The translations under genes and the position numbers were made by a program. Below, piece by piece: positions 1 through 8,943 of a stretch of 64,000 nucleotides of DNA. How positions within the stretch are numbered: the first letter of the stretch is position 1; the number at the start of each line of letters is the position of its first letter. The notes under the pieces are model-generated. The model was not told the origin of the DNA, did no database searches, and worked only from the letters and a program-made list of their open reading frames with translations. The stretch is from Pelobium manganitolerans (GTDB lineage Bacteria; Bacteroidota; Bacteroidia; Sphingobacteriales; Sphingobacteriaceae): assembly GCF_003609575.1 (NCBI RefSeq), contig NZ_MBTA01000001.1, forward strand, positions 62,001 to 126,000, read 5' to 3'.

Positions 1-1431
1 TTTTATGAAGGCATTGAAAGAGCAAACATTGCTATAGCAGGTTTAAGAAAATACGGTAACGTTGAGAGCAATCCAGACATGGCTCAAATTCTTGGCGAAG
101 TGCTTACTTTGAGAGCCGTGCTTTACAATGATCTTATAAAAGGCTGGGGAAACGTTCCGGCGCGTTTTGAACCTATTACATCAGAAACGGCATATATTCC
201 TAGAAGTGATAAAGATGTAATTTTTAAACAACTACTTGCTGACTTAGATGAAGCAGCTTCGTTACTGCCCTGGCCAAATGAAACTGCAGTAACAAGCTCT
301 GTAGAGCATGTAAATAAAGCGTTCGCTAAAGGTCTTCGTGCTAGATTAGCATTGTATGCTGGAGGATATTCTAAGCATTTGGATGGAGAAACTCGCTTGA
401 GTAATGACCCCGATTTATCTAGGGAAAAAATGTATACGATAGCAAGAGATGAATGTATAGACATCATAAATTCTAAAAAACTCAACCTTTTATCGTTTGA
501 ACAGGTTTTCAGAACATTGTGTGAAGAAACAAATAAAGCTGGGTTAGAATCGATGTGGGAGATCCCGTTTGCTGATGGACGTGGCAGGGTTTTATACAAT
601 TTGGGCGTAGAGCATAAAACAAAAGACAAATACACGCAACAAGCACAGGGAGGAGACAACGGGCCCAATCCTGCCATTTTTTATGACTTTGATAAAGATG
701 ATGTAAGGAGAGACGTTTCTGTTGTGCCATATTTATGGGACGGAGGAATTCAAGTGCCAAGCAGTTTAAACAAATTATACTTCGGAAAATATCGCTACGA
801 ATGGATGAAACGCATTGTTACGGCAGATAATGATGACGGTCTAAACTGGATGTATATGCGTTATGCTGATGTTTATCTAATGGCAGCCGAAGCTATAAAT
901 GAACTACAGAGTCCAAGCGAGGCAGCGCCGTATCTACAGAAAATTTTGGAGAGAGCATTTCCAACGCGTGCAGATAAAGTGACGGCTTATATGGCTGAAG
1001 CAACAAAATCAAAGGGGGACTTTTTTAACGCAATCGTTGACCAAAGAGCTTTTGAATTTTGTGGAGAAATGTTAAGAAAAGCTGATTTAATACGTTGGAA
1101 TAAGCTAGGCGAGAAACTGAGAGAGTCTAAAGTTAAATTGCAACAATTAAATAATAGAGAGGGTAAGTATGCTTCATTGCCCAAAAAAATATACTATAAA
1201 AATAATGGAGAAGACATCGTGATATATGGCCTGAACTATGGTGACACAGACGCGATAGGTCAAGGTTTATCTGGATACTCCGCGAAAGATTGGAAATTAA
1301 GTCCAGAAACCGACGCAGTAAAATACTGGGATGGCTTATTTGTGAAAGACCCTGATAGTCAGCCTGTCTGGCCAATATGGGATTATTTCATTCTTAACTC
1401 CAACGGAACACTTAATAATGACAATTTTTAA
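1..1431 (+). CDS. SusD/RagB-like glycan-binding outer-membrane lipoprotein, 3' part only
   Basis: The reading frame is open from the first base of the window, so the start codon and signal peptide lie upstream; 476 residues are visible. SusD-family proteins sit on the cell surface over a SusC TonB-dependent porin and capture oligosaccharides. Supporting features are the helical TPR-like region near the left edge (GEVLTLRAVLYNDLIKGWG), the family-typical stretch YADVYLMAAEAINEL in the middle, and the C-terminal block around FEFCGEMLRKADLIRWNKLG. A SusC partner is expected just upstream, outside the window. The gene is followed after 9 bases by a lipoprotein gene and then pectate lyases, so the likely ligand is pectin-derived oligosaccharide; that is inference from neighbours. 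The visible part shows no frameshift. Confidence 0.93.
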   Translation, partial: FYEGIERANIAIAGLRKYGNVESNPDMAQILGEVLTLRAVLYNDLIKGWGNVPARFEPITSETAYIPRSDKDVIFKQLLADLDEAASLLPWPNETAVTSSVEHVNKAFAKGLRARLALYAGGYSKHLDGETRLSNDPDLSREKMYTIARDECIDIINSKKLNLLSFEQVFRTLCEETNKAGLESMWEIPFADGRGRVLYNLGVEHKTKDKYTQQAQGGDNGPNPAIFYDFDKDDVRRDVSVVPYLWDGGIQVPSSLNKLYFGKYRYEWMKRIVTADNDDGLNWMYMRYADVYLMAAEAINELQSPSEAAPYLQKILERAFPTRADKVTAYMAEATKSKGDFFNAIVDQRAFEFCGEMLRKADLIRWNKLGEKLRESKVKLQQLNNREGKYASLPKKIYYKNNGEDIVIYGLNYGDTDAIGQGLSGYSAKDWKLSPETDAVKYWDGLFVKDPDSQPVWPIWDYFILNSNGTLNNDNF

Positions 1432-1440
1432 AATAGAGCC

Positions 1441-3009
1441 ATGACAACTAAGAATATTTTTATAGCGAGCGTCTTTATGCTTACCGCAATAGGATTTTCA
1501 TCTTGTAAAGATGAACTCGCAGAGATCAAAACACTGAATGTTGATAGGGCTTTTTCTCCGACGGACTTAAAGACGGCTATCATTAATAAGACCAGTGTCA
1601 GGTTAACTTGGGATAAAGTAAGAAACGCAGAAACCTACACGGTTGAGTTTTTTGCAAATGGAGATATGGACTTTTCCGGCTCTCCTTTTAAAGTAGTTGA
1701 AGGTGTAAAGTTTGGCGACCTCCCTCTAACCGTAAGAGGTTTTGCCGGTGCCACTTCGTACTCTGTACGTGTAAAAGCTATCGGAGAAGGTATTGAGGAT
1801 TCTAAATACGTTAGTGCAACGTTTTCAACAGATCCCGAACAAATATTTCTCCCGGTAAATCAATCAAAAATTGAGACAAAATCTGCGGTACTTAACTGGA
1901 CACCCGGAGAAAACGCAACGAAAATTGTGTTAGCGCCTGGTGATATCGAACACTTGGTCACCGCAGATGAAATTGCTGCCGGTGAAGCAACGGTGACTGG
2001 GCTTAGCGGAGAAACGTTTTATACCGCTAAACTTATGGAAGGGGATAATATCCGAGGAACAACCACATTCACCACCTTATTAGATCTTTCCACAGCAATC
2101 CAAGTATCTCCTTCAGACAATTTAGTGAGCTTAATTGCAGGAGCAAGCGGAGGTGAAACATTTGCGCTATTGCCCGGAACGTATAACATAAACGCAGATG
2201 TAGCTATCACAAAATCTATCTCTATTAAAGGTTACAAACCTTCCGATAAACCAATTATCAATGGTATGGTTTTCAGGCTAAAATCAACCGTGGGCTTAAA
2301 GCTACAGGATTTAATCCTGGATGGAACGGGCAATACATCAAACAACCAAACTGTTGTTTATGATGAGGACGATTTAGTTAACGTTTATGCTCCTTTTATA
2401 ATGCAAGATTGTGAGGTTAAAAACTACGTAAAAGGTCTTTATTATGTAAATAAGAAGGCACTTATCGAATCCACCACATTTAAAGGAAATATTATACATG
2501 ATATCGTTTGTGACGGCGGCGATTTCATTGACTACAGAGCGGGTCTTTCAAAAACTTTTCTTTTTGAAAATAACACAGTATACAACTCTGCGAATACTGC
2601 AAGGGACTTTTTCCGGATGGATTCAGGAGGTGCAACAAACTTTCCAGCCGCAACAAGCAATATAACTATCACCGCAAATACTTTATTTAATGTATCCAAC
2701 TCTAACTCCAAACGGATTCTTTATATAAGGTTAGGAAAGTCTGCGCCAATAACATTCACCAAAAATATTTTGGCAAATACGGATGCTTATTACACCAATC
2801 AGTCTTCTACAGAAATTAATGCTTTTGAAAATAACAACTATTTCAACGCGCCTAATTTTACAGCTAGTGACGTTAAAGATGCGAAAAATGACGCGAGCAC
2901 CAGCAAAACCGCCTTGGATCCAGGTTTTTTGAGCCCTACAACAGGTGTGTTTACAATTAGCAATTTAACTTTAATCAACAATGGTATCGGTGCAGCCAGA
3001 TGGAGATAA
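1441..3009 (+). CDS. Surface lipoprotein with fibronectin type III-like and DUF4957/DUF5123-type parallel-helix domains
   Basis: The 522-residue product begins with a short signal peptide ending in a lipobox-like FSSC (Cys about 22), so it should be a lipoprotein. Residues about 40-130 and 140-215 look like two fibronectin type III-like beta-sandwiches (TSVRLTWDKV, SAVLNWTPGENA). The rest has the repetitive Asn-rich pattern of a right-handed parallel beta-helix (LKLQDLILDGTG, FLFENNTVYN), as in the DUF4957/DUF5123 proteins of Bacteroidetes polysaccharide loci. It starts 9 bases after the susD-like gene and is followed by a hairpin terminator, so the two are probably co-transcribed. A pectin-binding or lyase-like role is plausible, but I cannot see a convincing catalytic site. 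Confidence 0.82.
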   Translation: MTTKNIFIASVFMLTAIGFSSCKDELAEIKTLNVDRAFSPTDLKTAIINKTSVRLTWDKVRNAETYTVEFFANGDMDFSGSPFKVVEGVKFGDLPLTVRGFAGATSYSVRVKAIGEGIEDSKYVSATFSTDPEQIFLPVNQSKIETKSAVLNWTPGENATKIVLAPGDIEHLVTADEIAAGEATVTGLSGETFYTAKLMEGDNIRGTTTFTTLLDLSTAIQVSPSDNLVSLIAGASGGETFALLPGTYNINADVAITKSISIKGYKPSDKPIINGMVFRLKSTVGLKLQDLILDGTGNTSNNQTVVYDEDDLVNVYAPFIMQDCEVKNYVKGLYYVNKKALIESTTFKGNIIHDIVCDGGDFIDYRAGLSKTFLFENNTVYNSANTARDFFRMDSGGATNFPAATSNITITANTLFNVSNSNSKRILYIRLGKSAPITFTKNILANTDAYYTNQSSTEINAFENNNYFNAPNFTASDVKDAKNDASTSKTALDPGFLSPTTGVFTISNLTLINNGIGAARWR

Positions 3010-3029
3010 TCAATAAATAAATGCTAATT

Positions 3030-3070
3030 AAAATCCTTGATGGTGCATCACACTTATCAAGGATTTTTTA
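3030..3070 (+). terminator. Intrinsic terminator after the susD/lipoprotein genes
   Basis: The arms AAAATCCTTGAT (3030-3041) and ATCAAGGATTTT (3056-3067) form a 12-bp perfect stem with a 14-base loop, and the second arm runs into a T-tract. It sits 20 bases after the stop at 3009, so the pectate lyase downstream probably has its own promoter. Confidence 0.8.
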
Positions 3071-3102
3071 TTTCAATCACTACATTTATTAATTAGATAA
3101 AG

Positions 3103-4614
3103 ATGAAGAGAAGAATAATTGTATCACTTTGCGTGGGTTTGGCTATCGCGGGCATTTCCTGCAAAAAAACCAAACACGATTCCGCAGAGAACCCCACGCC
3201 AACCCCGCCCAAAGAAGAACCCACCAAGCCCGTACAAATCATTGAAACCGCTTATGCTTTTGCCGGAGCCGAAGGTGCAGGTAAAAACACCACCGGTGGC
3301 CGTGGTGGCAAAGTAATTAAAGTAACTAACCTTAACGACGCCGGTGAAGGAAGCCTGCGCGCTGCAGTAGAAGCATCGGGAGCTAGAATTGTGGTTTTTG
3401 AGGTTTCGGGGAATATTAAACTGAAGAAAGCACTTGAAATTAAGAACGGCAATATTACTATTGCAGGGCAAACCGCGCCTGGCGACGGCATTTGTTTACA
3501 AGACTATGAAACCAAAATAGCTGCAAATAATGTGATTATCCGGTTTTTGCGTTTCCGCTTGGGCGATACTAACGTGAAAACGATTGAAAGTGACGCAATT
3601 TGGGGACGAGAATTAGAAAATATCGTTTTGGATCACTGCTCTATGAGTTGGTCTATTGACGAAACCGCCTCCTTTTATCATAATAAAAACTTTACCATGC
3701 AGTGGTGCTTTATTACCGAAAGCATGACAAACTCTGGCCACGTAAAAGGCGCCCACGGATACGGCGGTATTTGGGGCGGTAGTCCTGCTACATTCCACCA
3801 TAACCTACTGGCGCATCACACTAGCCGAAACCCGCGTTTTGACGGTGGCTTGCGTTATAGCAAAGGTAGCGGAACAGGTATTGGCAAATACGGGCCAGAT
3901 AAAATTGATTATCGCAACAACGTAATTTATAACTGGACAGGCAACAGCGCTTACGGAGCAGAAAACGGCGAGTACAACATGGTTAACAATTATTACAAGC
4001 CGGGGCCATCTACACCTAGTAGCAAAGCAAAAAGAATTATCCAGGTTACTAAAGATAATGTGACTGGGGCACCAAATCCAAGCGCCTATGGCGTCGGTTA
4101 TGGCACTTTTTATATCAGCGGCAACTACGTTTTTGGTGATGCTGGAATAACCGCAAACAACTGGGCTGGCGGGGTCGATTATGACTCGGGCCTTAGCGAG
4201 ACTATGGTCAGAAAAAATGTACCATTCGCAGCGACAGATATTCCTGTGCATACAGCAGAACAGGCTTTTAATGCCGTAGTGCTATATGGAGGTGCAAGTT
4301 TTAAGCGTGACGCTATAGATACACGCATCGCAAATGAGGTAAAAGATGGAACAGCAACCTATACAGGATCAATAAGTAATTTGAAAGGGATTATAGATAC
4401 CCAGAAAGACGTTGGCGGCTGGCCTACGCTTGCCCAAACTGCCGCTCCTTTAGATACCGATGGCGACGGTATGCCGGATGACTGGGAAATCGCCAATAAG
4501 CTTGACCCTAAAAAGGCAAATGCCAACGGCAAAGATTTAAGTTCAGGCTACGATAACATCGAGGTTTACCTCAACAGTTTGGTAAAATCTATTACCGAAA
4601 ATCAATACAAATAG
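3103..4614 (+). CDS. Pectate lyase, PL1-like, lipoprotein
   Basis: This 503-residue protein should cleave polygalacturonate by beta-elimination outside the cytoplasm. A signal peptide ends in GISC (Cys about 20), followed by a Pro/Lys-rich linker that probably tethers the catalytic domain to the membrane. The parallel beta-helix begins near residue 53 with FAGAEGAGKNTTGGRGGKV. Typical motifs of this pectate lyase group follow: AGQTAPGDGI, IIRFLRFRLGD, DHCSMSWSIDE (about 177) and RNPRFDGG. The C-terminus carries an acidic calcium-binding-like loop, DTDGDGMPDDWE, near residue 450. A close paralogue follows. The gene lies between two terminators, so it is likely transcribed alone. The exact PL1 subfamily cannot be fixed by eye. 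Confidence 0.9.
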   Translation: MKRRIIVSLCVGLAIAGISCKKTKHDSAENPTPTPPKEEPTKPVQIIETAYAFAGAEGAGKNTTGGRGGKVIKVTNLNDAGEGSLRAAVEASGARIVVFEVSGNIKLKKALEIKNGNITIAGQTAPGDGICLQDYETKIAANNVIIRFLRFRLGDTNVKTIESDAIWGRELENIVLDHCSMSWSIDETASFYHNKNFTMQWCFITESMTNSGHVKGAHGYGGIWGGSPATFHHNLLAHHTSRNPRFDGGLRYSKGSGTGIGKYGPDKIDYRNNVIYNWTGNSAYGAENGEYNMVNNYYKPGPSTPSSKAKRIIQVTKDNVTGAPNPSAYGVGYGTFYISGNYVFGDAGITANNWAGGVDYDSGLSETMVRKNVPFAATDIPVHTAEQAFNAVVLYGGASFKRDAIDTRIANEVKDGTATYTGSISNLKGIIDTQKDVGGWPTLAQTAAPLDTDGDGMPDDWEIANKLDPKKANANGKDLSSGYDNIEVYLNSLVKSITENQYK

Positions 4615-4623
4615 AATTCCCGC

Positions 4624-4658
4624 AACTTCCGAAGCTCAAAAACTTCGGAAGTTTTTTG
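4624..4658 (+). terminator. Intrinsic terminator after the first pectate lyase
   Basis: AACTTCCGAAG (4624-4634) pairs perfectly with CTTCGGAAGTT (4643-4653) across an 8-base loop and is followed by a T-tract. It lies 9 bases after the stop at 4614. Confidence 0.82.
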
Positions 4659-4681
4659 TTTTATAAAACAGATACACCATC

Positions 4682-6100
4682 ATGAAGCTTCAAAAAACTT
4701 TTGCCTGCATTTTGTTGGCCTCGGCATTTTTATCTTGTGCCTCGCAAAAGAAAAACGTTATTCCTGTCGACACTAAACCCATAGCCTTCCCCAGCGCAGA
4801 AGGTTTTGGAAAGTACACCACCGGCGGGCGCGGCGGCAAAGTTTATATCGTAAGCAACTTAAATGATGACGGCGAAGGAAGCTTACGAAAAGCTGTGGTA
4901 AGTAACGATCCGCGGATAGTGGTTTTTGCAGTTTCGGGCACTATCCATTTACAATCCAAGCTAAACATAAAAGGAAACATTACCATTGCGGGGCAAACTG
5001 CGCCGGGCGACGGAATTTGTTTGGCAGATTATCCGGTTTCCCTTGCGGGCGATAATATTATTATCCGCTATCTAAGATTTAGGATGGGCGACCGGTACCA
5101 AAACAAAGGACAAATAGATGGCGGCGGTGCAGATGATGCTTTTGGCGGCAGCGGGCGTAAAAACATTATGATAGACCATTGTAGCATGAGCTGGAGCACC
5201 GACGAGGTTTGTAGCATTTACAAAGGCGACAGTACCACTTTACAATGGAACATCATGAGCGAGCCTTTGAATTACAGTTACCACTTTGAAGCCGGCGACA
5301 AAGATTTTGAAAACCACGGCTATGGTGGCATTTGGGGCGGAAAGCATTTAACAGCACACCATAATTTATTTGCGCATAGCAACAGCAGAAACCCGCGTTT
5401 TAACGGCGCACGCTTGGGCGCTTCAACAGATTTTGTGGACTTTCGCAATAACGTAATTTACAATTGGGGGCACAATAGCAGCTACGGCGGCGAGGGAGGC
5501 ACCTATAACATGGTGGCTAATTATTACCGCTCTGGGCCGGCCACCAATAAATCAGTAAAAACTCGGATTGTAAATCCGTCGTACCTAAAAGGAACCGGAA
5601 TGGGCAAATTTTATGTGGCGCAAAACGAAGTAGCCGATTTTCCAGAAGTTTCTGCAAACAATGTTTTGGGTGTACATTTAGATAAAGGTTTTACCGATGA
5701 TGATAAAGCCAGCGTTTTACAATCACAACCTTTTGGTGCCATCGCCATTCCGCAAGAAAGTGCTTTAAAAGCTTATGAAAACGTTTTAAAAAATGCTGGC
5801 GCCGTTTTACCTAAACGCGACACCTTGGACCAGCGCATTATAAAACAAGTGAAAGAGCGTACAGGTAAAATTATTGATGTGCAAGGCGGTTATCCGCACG
5901 GCACGTCTTACGAAATTTCTAAAAAAGCCTGGCCTGTTTTAAAATCGTTACCTGCACCTTTAGATAATGATAAAGATGGGATGCCAGATGATTGGGAGCG
6001 CAAAATGAAACTTGATCCAACCAAAAACGACTCGCACCTGTTTTCTTTAGATCAAAATTATACTAATATTGAAGTTTACATCAACAGCTTAGTGCCTTAA
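4682..6100 (+). CDS. Pectate lyase, PL1-like, lipoprotein (second copy)
   Basis: The 472-residue product is a paralogue of the preceding lyase, sharing its signature blocks: FGKYTTGGRGGKVY (about 38), AGQTAPGDGI, DHCSMSWSTDE (about 164), HGYGGIWGG and RNPRFNGAR. The signal peptide ends with FLSC, so it too should be a lipoprotein, but without the long Pro-rich spacer. The acidic loop DNDKDGMPDDWERK near the C-terminus repeats the calcium-binding-like motif of the first copy. The copies differ in the middle, which suggests different cleavage patterns or pectin substitution preferences rather than a fresh duplication. The acetylesterase gene starts a few bases downstream, so the two are probably one transcript. 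Confidence 0.9.
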   Translation: MKLQKTFACILLASAFLSCASQKKNVIPVDTKPIAFPSAEGFGKYTTGGRGGKVYIVSNLNDDGEGSLRKAVVSNDPRIVVFAVSGTIHLQSKLNIKGNITIAGQTAPGDGICLADYPVSLAGDNIIIRYLRFRMGDRYQNKGQIDGGGADDAFGGSGRKNIMIDHCSMSWSTDEVCSIYKGDSTTLQWNIMSEPLNYSYHFEAGDKDFENHGYGGIWGGKHLTAHHNLFAHSNSRNPRFNGARLGASTDFVDFRNNVIYNWGHNSSYGGEGGTYNMVANYYRSGPATNKSVKTRIVNPSYLKGTGMGKFYVAQNEVADFPEVSANNVLGVHLDKGFTDDDKASVLQSQPFGAIAIPQESALKAYENVLKNAGAVLPKRDTLDQRIIKQVKERTGKIIDVQGGYPHGTSYEISKKAWPVLKSLPAPLDNDKDGMPDDWERKMKLDPTKNDSHLFSLDQNYTNIEVYINSLVP

Positions 6101-6116
6101 TTCTATGATACCAACC

Positions 6117-6857
6117 ATGAAAAAGTTTTTTATCCCACTTGTTGTTTTAGCTTTTCTAGCTTTAAGTTTTACCAATAAACCCAAAATTACGGTTTACCTT
6201 ATCGGCGATTCAACGCTTTCTATAAAAGCAGTAAACACCTATCCAGAAACCGGCTGGGGAATGCCTTTTGCCTGGTTTTTTAAAAGCGATGTTAAAGTTG
6301 ACGACCGCGCCATGAACGGCCGAAGCACCGGTAGCTTTTTAAAAGAAAACCGCTGGCAACCTATTGTAGATTCATTAAAAGCCGGAGATTATGTGCTGAT
6401 ACAATTTGGCCATAATGATGAAGTGCCGACGAAAAAGACTTATACTACGCCAGAGCAATACGTAACTAATTTGACAAAGTACGTTAAAGAAACCCGCGAG
6501 AAGGGCGCTATGCCCGTTTTAATTACACCTGTAGCCCGTCGCGCTTTTGTAGATGGCAAACCTACCGATACGCACAAAGAATATGCACAGTTGGTTAGGG
6601 ATTTAGCTAAGAAATTGGATGTTCCCATGATAGATTTAACTGCAAAAAGTATGGCCTTGCTTGCAGAAATGGGCGAAGACAAATCGGCTTTGTTGTACAA
6701 CCACCTAAAGCCGGGCCAAAACCCAAATTATCCTAAAGGCAAAGAAGACAACACGCATTTTAATGAGCTGGGTGCACGTAAAATGGCCGAATTAGTATTG
6801 CAAGGCATCCGCGAGCTGCAGTTGCCATTGGCAAACTATACGGTAGACCATCAATAA
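6117..6857 (+). CDS. Rhamnogalacturonan acetylesterase, SGNH hydrolase (CE12-like)
   Basis: This enzyme should remove acetyl groups from rhamnogalacturonan or other pectin so that the lyases can act. The four SGNH blocks are visible: GDST with the nucleophile Ser near residue 31, the Gly in GWGMPF, GHND near residue 98, and DNTHFN near residue 210 supplying the Asp/His pair. The length of 246 residues fits CE12. I chose the ATG at 6117 because it opens directly into a signal peptide (MKKFFIPLVVLAFLAL); an ATG 12 bases upstream (6105) is also possible. It is the last gene of the pectin locus and meets the symporter gene tail to tail with 27 bases between them. Confidence 0.9.
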   Translation: MKKFFIPLVVLAFLALSFTNKPKITVYLIGDSTLSIKAVNTYPETGWGMPFAWFFKSDVKVDDRAMNGRSTGSFLKENRWQPIVDSLKAGDYVLIQFGHNDEVPTKKTYTTPEQYVTNLTKYVKETREKGAMPVLITPVARRAFVDGKPTDTHKEYAQLVRDLAKKLDVPMIDLTAKSMALLAEMGEDKSALLYNHLKPGQNPNYPKGKEDNTHFNELGARKMAELVLQGIRELQLPLANYTVDHQ

Positions 6858-6884
6858 ATTTAAGGGCTATTGCCGAGGTGGCAT

Positions 6885-8582
6885 TTAATTCACCGGTTTT
6901 GGTAATTGAGGCTTTTGCAACATTTGCAGCAACATTCCAAACACAATGACCAAAACACAACCAAACAAGTTGAGCCACAGGTAAGCCATCCAATCGTATT
7001 TGAAGGCTATAAAAACAAAAACCTCACTTAAAATAGCGCCATAAAAAACGGCTTTGCCTCCTACCCGTTTAAAATAGAAGGCCACCAAGAAAATACCCAG
7101 AATAGTGCCGTAAAACAAGGAGCCTAGAATGTTAACGGCCTCTAACAAATTGCCCAGTTTGCTGGCATAAAGTGCCATTGCAATGCTGATAATTCCCCAA
7201 AAAAAGGTGCTCAGTTTGCTGATGTTTAAATAACGCAAATCTGTAGCGCTTTTGTGGATAAGTCTTTTGTAAATATCTACCGAGGTGGTAGAAGCCAATG
7301 AATTTAACGCGCTGGCGGTAGAGCCCATAGAGGCCAAACAAACAATAGCGATAAGCAAGCCCACCAAGCCTTTTGGCAAATGCTGCGTTACAAAAGTGAG
7401 GAAAACGTAGTTGGTATCGTCTAAATCTGCGTGCGGATTATTCTGCTTCATCACGGTTAAGGCACTGTTTCTGGCATCGCTTAATGCAGCATTGGCAGAT
7501 TTTACCGCTTCGGTAGCCTGCGGAATATTTCGCCCTTTAGCTAAAGCTTCTTCCAAGGCTAAAACTTTTTCTTTTTTATCGGCGAAAGCTTGGTCAAAAG
7601 CTTTTTGGTGTTTCTGAAAGTCAGCGTTATAGCTGGAGTTTTCAACCCGGTTTAGCTCGTAATTGTTGAAGAAAATTGGCGGTTTTTGAAATTGGTAAAA
7701 GGCAAACACTAAAATCCCGATCAGCAGAATCAAAAACTGCATCGGAATTTTAAGCATGGCGTTCATCAATAAGCCCATGCGGCTTTGCGCCACGGTACTG
7801 CCGGTAAGGTAACGGCCCACTTGCGATTGGTCTGTGCCAAAGTACGAGAGTTGCAGAAATAAGCCCCCCAAAATGCCCGTCCAAACGGTGTAACGGTTGT
7901 TAAGGTCAAAGGTCCAGTCAATCACGTTCATGCGGTCCATTTTACCGGCAATTTTTAAGGCCTTTACAAAACCAACATCCGCGGGCATCAGTTTCACCAC
8001 CATAAACCCGGCTAAAAACATCCCACAAAAAATGATGCTCATTTGCAACATCTGCGTGTAAGAGACGGCTTTTGTACCTCCGTAAACAGTATAAATAACC
8101 ACCACACTACCAATAAAAAGTGTGGTATAAGTGGTATCGATGTTTAAGATGGTTGATAAAATGATAGACGGTGCATAAATGGTAATGCCGGTAGATAAAC
8201 CTCGCTGTATCAAAAACAGGAAGGCCGTAAAAGCGCGTGTTTTTAAATCGAACCTTTGCTCTAAAAACTCATAAGCGGTATAAACCTTTAATTTGTGGTA
8301 AATGGGGATAAAGGTGATGCACAAAATGATCATCGCCAGCGGCAAGCCAAAATAAAACTGCACAAAACGCATCCCATCGGCGTAAGCCAAACCGGGCGCA
8401 GAAAGGAAAGTGATAGCGCTGGCTTGCGTAGCCATTACAGAAAGGCCTACGTGGTACCAAGGCAAAGAGCGGTCGCCCAAAAGATAACCGTCAATGTTTT
8501 TGGCGCCCCGGCTTTTGTAAATGCCATAAACCACAATTAACAAAATGGTGGCAGATAGCACCGCCCAATCAGCCCAGCTCAT
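6885..8582 (-). CDS. Sodium/solute symporter (SSS family) with an extra helical insert
   Basis: The 565-residue protein is an inner-membrane transporter with about 13 membrane segments. The N-terminal block AITFLSAPGLAYADGM and the GLLIAIVCLASMGSTASALNS region (about 410-430) are typical of sodium/solute symporters. Residues about 305-385 form a long charged, helix-prone insert (KHQKAFDQAFADKKEKVLAL and onward) between membrane segments, absent from minimal family members. Position beside the pectin locus suggests an unsaturated galacturonate, rhamnose or other sugar-acid substrate, but only by context. Its ATG overlaps the stop of the 42-residue gene upstream in an ATGA, indicating translational coupling. 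Confidence 0.88.
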   Translation of the reverse strand: MSWADWAVLSATILLIVVYGIYKSRGAKNIDGYLLGDRSLPWYHVGLSVMATQASAITFLSAPGLAYADGMRFVQFYFGLPLAMIILCITFIPIYHKLKVYTAYEFLEQRFDLKTRAFTAFLFLIQRGLSTGITIYAPSIILSTILNIDTTYTTLFIGSVVVIYTVYGGTKAVSYTQMLQMSIIFCGMFLAGFMVVKLMPADVGFVKALKIAGKMDRMNVIDWTFDLNNRYTVWTGILGGLFLQLSYFGTDQSQVGRYLTGSTVAQSRMGLLMNAMLKIPMQFLILLIGILVFAFYQFQKPPIFFNNYELNRVENSSYNADFQKHQKAFDQAFADKKEKVLALEEALAKGRNIPQATEAVKSANAALSDARNSALTVMKQNNPHADLDDTNYVFLTFVTQHLPKGLVGLLIAIVCLASMGSTASALNSLASTTSVDIYKRLIHKSATDLRYLNISKLSTFFWGIISIAMALYASKLGNLLEAVNILGSLFYGTILGIFLVAFYFKRVGGKAVFYGAILSEVFVFIAFKYDWMAYLWLNLFGCVLVIVFGMLLQMLQKPQLPKPVN

Positions 8583-8707
8583 GAGAAATACCAGGTGATA
8601 AGGTTAAACACTAAAACTAAAAAAACCAGCCAACACAATACCATTGCGTAAAACTGGTTCCAAGTTTTAATAAACGGAGGAAGCTCTTGCTTAAACTTGG
8701 GCTTCAC
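8579..8707 (-). CDS. Small one-helix membrane protein (42 aa), GTG start
   Basis: This gene is very short but well placed. A GTG at 8707 opens a 42-codon frame whose TGA overlaps the symporter ATG by one base pair step (ATGA). The product has a basic, Pro-containing N-terminus (KPKFKQELPPFIKTWNQFY) and one strongly hydrophobic helix (AMVLCWLVFLVLVFNLITW). The first codons overlap the 3' end of the preceding 59-residue gene by 17 bases. No alternative ATG exists before the helix; an in-frame stop lies four codons upstream of the GTG. The arrangement suggests a small accessory subunit of the symporter, which is inference; I do not recognise a named family. Confidence 0.6.
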   Translation of the reverse strand: MKPKFKQELPPFIKTWNQFYAMVLCWLVFLVLVFNLITWYFS

Positions 8708-8870
8708 GGCTTTTGTTAATCAGGTACTGAAACAGCCCGCCGGTTAACACGCCCAATACTGCGCCAATTAGCACATGACCTTCAACTGCCCATCCGGTTA
8801 AAATACCGCAAACCAAACCGATTACGTAATATAACCAGTTGTATTTTTGATAATCAAAGTTTTCTTCCAT
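8691..8870 (-). CDS. Small two-helix membrane protein (59 aa) upstream of the symporter
   Basis: From the ATG at 8870 the product is MEENFDYQKY followed by two hydrophobic, Gly-rich helices (YYVIGLVCGILTGWAV and LIGAVLGVLTGGLFQYLI) and a short polar tail. A longer frame from 8918 would add sixteen residues without a signal peptide, so the inner ATG is preferred. The 3' end overlaps the GTG start of the 42-residue gene, and the symporter follows directly. All three genes run the same way with no gaps, so they are most likely one operon. The function is unknown; a helper role in folding or regulation of the symporter is a guess. Confidence 0.65.
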   Translation of the reverse strand: MEENFDYQKYNWLYYVIGLVCGILTGWAVEGHVLIGAVLGVLTGGLFQYLINKSREAQV

Positions 8871-8943
8871 TGCTTTTGTGTTTGGCTTCAAAAATAAGGG
8901 ATTATGGCAGAAGAACAAAGCTTTTATGCTTTAATATGATTGC

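Noticed and set aside
3124-3491. Open frames on the minus strand inside the first pectate lyase gene
   Set aside because: They are antisense to a clear enzyme and have no signal, motif or spacing of their own.
8871-8918. Longer start for the small two-helix protein
   Set aside because: The extra sixteen residues are not followed by a signal peptide, and the inner ATG gives a compact hydrophilic N-terminus before the first helix.
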